NCBI RefSeq assembly: GCF_004349235.1
Contig: NZ_SMKY01000008.1
Coordinates: 1-64,000, forward strand
Reading direction: 5' to 3'
Source: Actinomadura darangshiensis
GTDB taxonomy: Bacteria; Actinomycetota; Actinomycetes; Streptosporangiales; Streptosporangiaceae
DNA: 64,000 nt
Made by a program: the position numbers and the translations under genes. Positions 61,468 to 64,000 of this stretch are shown piece by piece; positions within the stretch are counted from its first letter, which is position 1, and each line of letters starts with the position of its first letter. The notes under the pieces are model-generated. The model was not told where the DNA came from. It ran no database searches and worked only from the letters and a program-made list of their open reading frames with translations.

Positions 61468-62560
61468 GCGCGACCGGGCGGTGGACGCCCTGCGGGCCTT
61501 CGCGATCCTCGGCGTCGTGCTCGGCCACTGGCTCGTCACCGCGTTGGTCGCGGACGGATCAGGCGACCACCTACACGTCACCAGCCCGCTGAAGACGATG
61601 CCGGAACTGGCCCCCATCTCGTGGATCCTCCAGACGCTCGCGGTGTTCTTCCTGGTCGGCGGCTACTCGGCGGCGAAGGGCCTGCGTCCGGGCGAACCCT
61701 GGGCCCCCCGGCTGCGCCGGCGCCTGGCGCGGCTCGCGCGGCCGCTCCCCCTCATGGTGCTCGCCTGGGTCCCGGTCGCCGCCGCCCTCTGGTGGGCCGG
61801 GTTCTCCGCGAACAGCATCCGCACGCTGGTCGAGCTGGTGCTGAGCCCGCTGTGGTTCCTCTGCGTCTACGTCGGGCTGACGGCGTTCACCCCGCTGATC
61901 GCGGCGGCCTGGAACCGGCTCGGGCTCTCGGGCGCGGCGCTCCTCGTCGGCGCCACCGCCGCGATCGACCTCGGCCGCTTCGCGCTCGGCGCGCCCGGCT
62001 GGACGGGCTGGGCCACCGTCCTGACCGCCTGGCTCGTGCCGTTCTACCTCGGCGTCGGATGGGCGGACGGGGCGCTGCGGTCCCGGCGGGCCAGGTTCGC
62101 CCTCCTCGGCGGGGGCGCGGGGGCGGCGGCCCTGCTCGTCGGGTTCGCCGGCTACCCGGCGAGCATGGTCGGCGTCCCCGGCGCGGCGGTCTCCAACCTC
62201 AGCCCGCCCACCCTCGCCGCGGTCGCGTTCGGCCTCGCCCAGACGGGCCTCGCGGTGCTGCTCCACGGGCCGCTCACCCGCTGGACGCGACACGCCCGGA
62301 CCTGGGCGGCGGTCTCGGCCGCCAACCGGTCCGCGATGACGATCTTCCTCTGGCATCAGACCGCGCTGCTGACGGTCACCGTTGGGGCACTGCCGGCCTT
62401 CGGTAGCCTGGACGGGTTGCACTCCGTGCCCGACCAGCCGGAATGGATCCTTGAGCGCCTTCCGTGGCTGCTGGTCTTCGCCGCCGCCCTCGCCGCGATC
62501 GGGGGCCTGACCGGCGGGTTCGAACGGCCGCGGCGGCCCGTCCCGGCCGCCGCCCACTAG
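61460..62560 (+). CDS. Integral membrane acyltransferase (acyltransferase 3 family)
   Basis: A 366-residue protein with about ten membrane segments. It begins RDRAVDALRAFAILGVVLGHWLV, where the RxxxxDxLRAxAIxxVVxxH pattern with His is the catalytic signature of acyltransferase-3 proteins, and includes VGGYSAAKGLRPG. These enzymes O-acylate exported glycans, peptidoglycan or lipids. It lies between two secreted DUF1023 hydrolases and overlaps the first, so the enzymes may act on the same modification in opposite directions. That is an inference. Confidence 0.87.
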   Translation: MPERDRAVDALRAFAILGVVLGHWLVTALVADGSGDHLHVTSPLKTMPELAPISWILQTLAVFFLVGGYSAAKGLRPGEPWAPRLRRRLARLARPLPLMVLAWVPVAAALWWAGFSANSIRTLVELVLSPLWFLCVYVGLTAFTPLIAAAWNRLGLSGAALLVGATAAIDLGRFALGAPGWTGWATVLTAWLVPFYLGVGWADGALRSRRARFALLGGGAGAAALLVGFAGYPASMVGVPGAAVSNLSPPTLAAVAFGLAQTGLAVLLHGPLTRWTRHARTWAAVSAANRSAMTIFLWHQTALLTVTVGALPAFGSLDGLHSVPDQPEWILERLPWLLVFAAALAAIGGLTGGFERPRRPVPAAAH

Positions 62561-62587
62561 ACGATCTTGGATGGTAGAAAAGAACCG

Positions 62588-63613
62588 ATGCCGCCGCACC
62601 CGACGACGACCTCGCCGCGTCTCCGCCGGACGCGCGCTCGGCGGCTCCGCAGGGTGCTGGCGGCCGCCGCGTCCATCGGCGTGGTGATGCTGACGACCGC
62701 GGGGACCGGGCACGCCGACCCCTACGCCGCGCCCGCCGCCGTCCCGAAACTGGCGCCGTCGACACTGGACGTCCGGTACGCCGCCGAACGCGGAGCCATC
62801 GAGAAGGCCCTCCAGACGGCGCAGAAGGTCGGCGACGTCGACCGCAGTAGGGCGCTCGGCGCGTTCCTCCAGCCTGGGCGCCGGTTCCTCTATTTCGACC
62901 CGCGCGGCGGTGGGCGCGCCATCGAGGTCATCGGCGACATCACCAGGGCGAGGCGCATCGCGGTGCTCGTCCCAGGCGCGGACACCACGCTGTCCACGTT
63001 CGACAAGCGGGGCGGCAAACCGTGGTCGACACCCGGAGGCGGGGCACGCGCCGTCTACACGCAGGCCCGTTCCATGTCGCCCGATCCCGGGCTCGCCGTC
63101 GTCGCCTGGCTCGGATATGCGGCGCCCAAGACCATCAGCAGCGACGTCCTCACCGACGAGAGGGCGGCCGAAGGCGCGGTGCAGCTACGCCATTTCCTGA
63201 AGGGCGTGCACAGGGTCGCCCCAGGCGCGAGTGTGGGATTGCTCTGCCACAGCTACGGTTCCGTCGTCTGCGGCCGCGCCGCATTGGACGGCCCAAACAG
63301 CGCCGCCTGGCGGCAGGTCAGCGACATCGCCCTCTACGGCAGCCCGGGGACGACCGCATTGTCCGCCTCCAAGCTGAGCGGCACGGCCCGCGTCTGGGCG
63401 GGACGCGGTGCCACCGACTGGATGGAGGACGTCCCCCACGTCCGCATCTTCGGCCTCGGACTCGGCCCCGACCCGGTCTCCCCCGAGTTCGGCGCGCGCG
63501 CCTTCGACGCCGGCTCCGGCGGCCACAGCGACTACCTCGCCCCCGGCTCGACCCCCCTGCGCAACCTCACCGGCATCGCACTCGGACGTCCCTCCAAGGT
63601 GACTCCCCGCTGA
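62588..63613 (+). CDS. Secreted DUF1023 alpha/beta hydrolase, paralogue
   Basis: A 341-residue protein, clearly homologous along its length to the one two genes upstream. It shares LDVRYAAERGAIEKALQTAQKV, RFLYFDPRGGGRAIEVIGDITRARRIAVLVPGAD, the elbow LLCHSYGSVVCGR, and GGHSDYLAPGSTPLRNLTGIALGR. The N-terminus is highly basic (RLRRTRARRLRR) before a hydrophobic core ending GTGHADPY, consistent with a Tat-like or long Sec signal. ATG 62588 is chosen over TTG 62567. It lies 27 bases after the acyltransferase gene, likely co-transcribed. Confidence 0.87.
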   Translation: MPPHPTTTSPRLRRTRARRLRRVLAAAASIGVVMLTTAGTGHADPYAAPAAVPKLAPSTLDVRYAAERGAIEKALQTAQKVGDVDRSRALGAFLQPGRRFLYFDPRGGGRAIEVIGDITRARRIAVLVPGADTTLSTFDKRGGKPWSTPGGGARAVYTQARSMSPDPGLAVVAWLGYAAPKTISSDVLTDERAAEGAVQLRHFLKGVHRVAPGASVGLLCHSYGSVVCGRAALDGPNSAAWRQVSDIALYGSPGTTALSASKLSGTARVWAGRGATDWMEDVPHVRIFGLGLGPDPVSPEFGARAFDAGSGGHSDYLAPGSTPLRNLTGIALGRPSKVTPR

Positions 63614-63667
63614 CCTGCTTGCCCACTTCCGGACGGTCCACCGCCAGGGTGGTGGCACTCTGGGGAG

Positions 63668-64000
63668 GTGAACACCGCGAACGAGGCCGACATCCGTGAG
63701 CAGACCACCCAGCGCCTGGAGAAGGCCATGGGGACCTTCGGCACCGCGGCCCTGTCCAGCATGGAGGAGCAGCTCCCCTGGTTCCGGCGCATGCCCGCCG
63801 AGCAGCGCTCCTGGATCGGCCTCGTCGCCCAGGCCGGCATCGCCGCGTTCGTGGAATGGTTCAAGAGCAACGAGCAGACCCGTCCCGCCATCGCCGGCGA
63901 GGTGTTCGGCACCGCGCCCCGCGAGCTGCTGCGCTCCATCAAGCTGCAGCACACCATCGACATGGTCCGCGTGATCATCGACGTGGTGGAGACCCGCCTG
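63668..64000 (+). CDS. fasR: PucR-family regulator, FasR-like (truncated by window edge)
   Basis: The first 111 residues of a regulator, cut by the window end. The segment MEEQLPWFRRMPAEQRSWIGLVAQAGIAAFVEWFKS, then IAGEVFGTAPRELLRSIKLQHTIDMVRVIIDVVETRL, closely resembles the N-terminus of FasR, the PucR-type activator of the fatty acid synthase operon (fabD-fabH-acpP-fabF) in Streptomyces. The fab genes would be expected just beyond the right edge. GTG 63668 is the only plausible start in frame; the ribosome binding site GGGGAG abuts it, which is unusual. Function by homology. Confidence 0.8.
   Translation, partial: MNTANEADIREQTTQRLEKAMGTFGTAALSSMEEQLPWFRRMPAEQRSWIGLVAQAGIAAFVEWFKSNEQTRPAIAGEVFGTAPRELLRSIKLQHTIDMVRVIIDVVETRL

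Overview
The window is about 72% GC, uses many GTG/TTG starts and codons strongly biased to G/C at the third position, and carries families typical of mycelial actinomycetes: DUF397/DUF5753 pairs, GAF-ANTAR proteins, PucR regulators, DUF3052 next to a homodimeric pyruvate dehydrogenase E1, DUF1918 and DUF222-HNH. It looks like a chromosomal segment of a Streptosporangiales/Thermomonosporaceae-type actinomycete (Actinomadura-like). The genus is inferred. No phage, IS element or CRISPR array was seen.

Layout. 0.3-4 kb: an RSH-family (p)ppGpp enzyme with an intact hydrolase site but a degenerate synthetase site, a universal stress protein, and two poorly characterised proteins. 4-11 kb: type II glutamine synthetase, a secreted protein, a secreted beta-helix protein, an ArsR-like regulator divergent from a secreted hydrolase, and a DUF899 protein. 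11-15.6 kb: a lone tRNA-Val(TAC), two GAF-ANTAR proteins, and a tightly coupled CBS - alpha/beta hydrolase - geranylgeranyl-reductase-like operon. 15.6-25 kb: a carbon-fixation region with red-type RuBisCO (rbcL, rbcS), its activase cbbX, a divergent LysR regulator (cbbR) and phosphoribulokinase, interleaved with a PAC2 protein, an enoyl-reductase-like protein and a NarL-type two-component system. 25-32 kb: a potassium channel, peroxiredoxin AhpE, DUF3052, YjbQ, DUF1918 and aceE. 32-36 kb: a WhiJ-like triad (anti-sigma-like ATPase, divergent XRE-DUF5753, DUF397), a small interrupted ORF and an HNH protein. 36-46 kb: IclR/amidohydrolase pair, a membrane EEP hydrolase with a Tat-exported TPR/pepsin-like protein, an OmpR-type two-component system divergent from an L,D-transpeptidase, a WYL regulator, an epoxide-hydrolase-like enzyme, and a deaminase-like/SUKH-4 protein. 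47-57.3 kb: 3-hydroxybutyrate dehydrogenase-like SDR, a GAF-PucR regulator, a five-gene Liv-type ABC transporter, a secreted esterase and a secreted PHB depolymerase. 57.3-64 kb: a PHP/HhH protein, a histidine kinase interrupted by an in-frame TGA plus its response regulator, a DUF1023 hydrolase - acyltransferase - DUF1023 hydrolase cluster, and the start of a FasR-like regulator cut by the window edge.

How the genes fit together. PRK and RuBisCO with activase and regulator give the two defining enzymes of the Calvin cycle. The PHB depolymerase, esterase, Liv-type transporter, 3-hydroxybutyrate dehydrogenase and PucR regulator could form an extracellular polyester utilisation pathway, which is a hypothesis from gene context. 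The most unusual items are the TGA-split kinase, the RSH enzyme with a lost synthetase aspartate, the pepsin-like protein lacking catalytic aspartates in both lobes, and the repeated operator-like elements at the cbb and WhiJ-like promoters.
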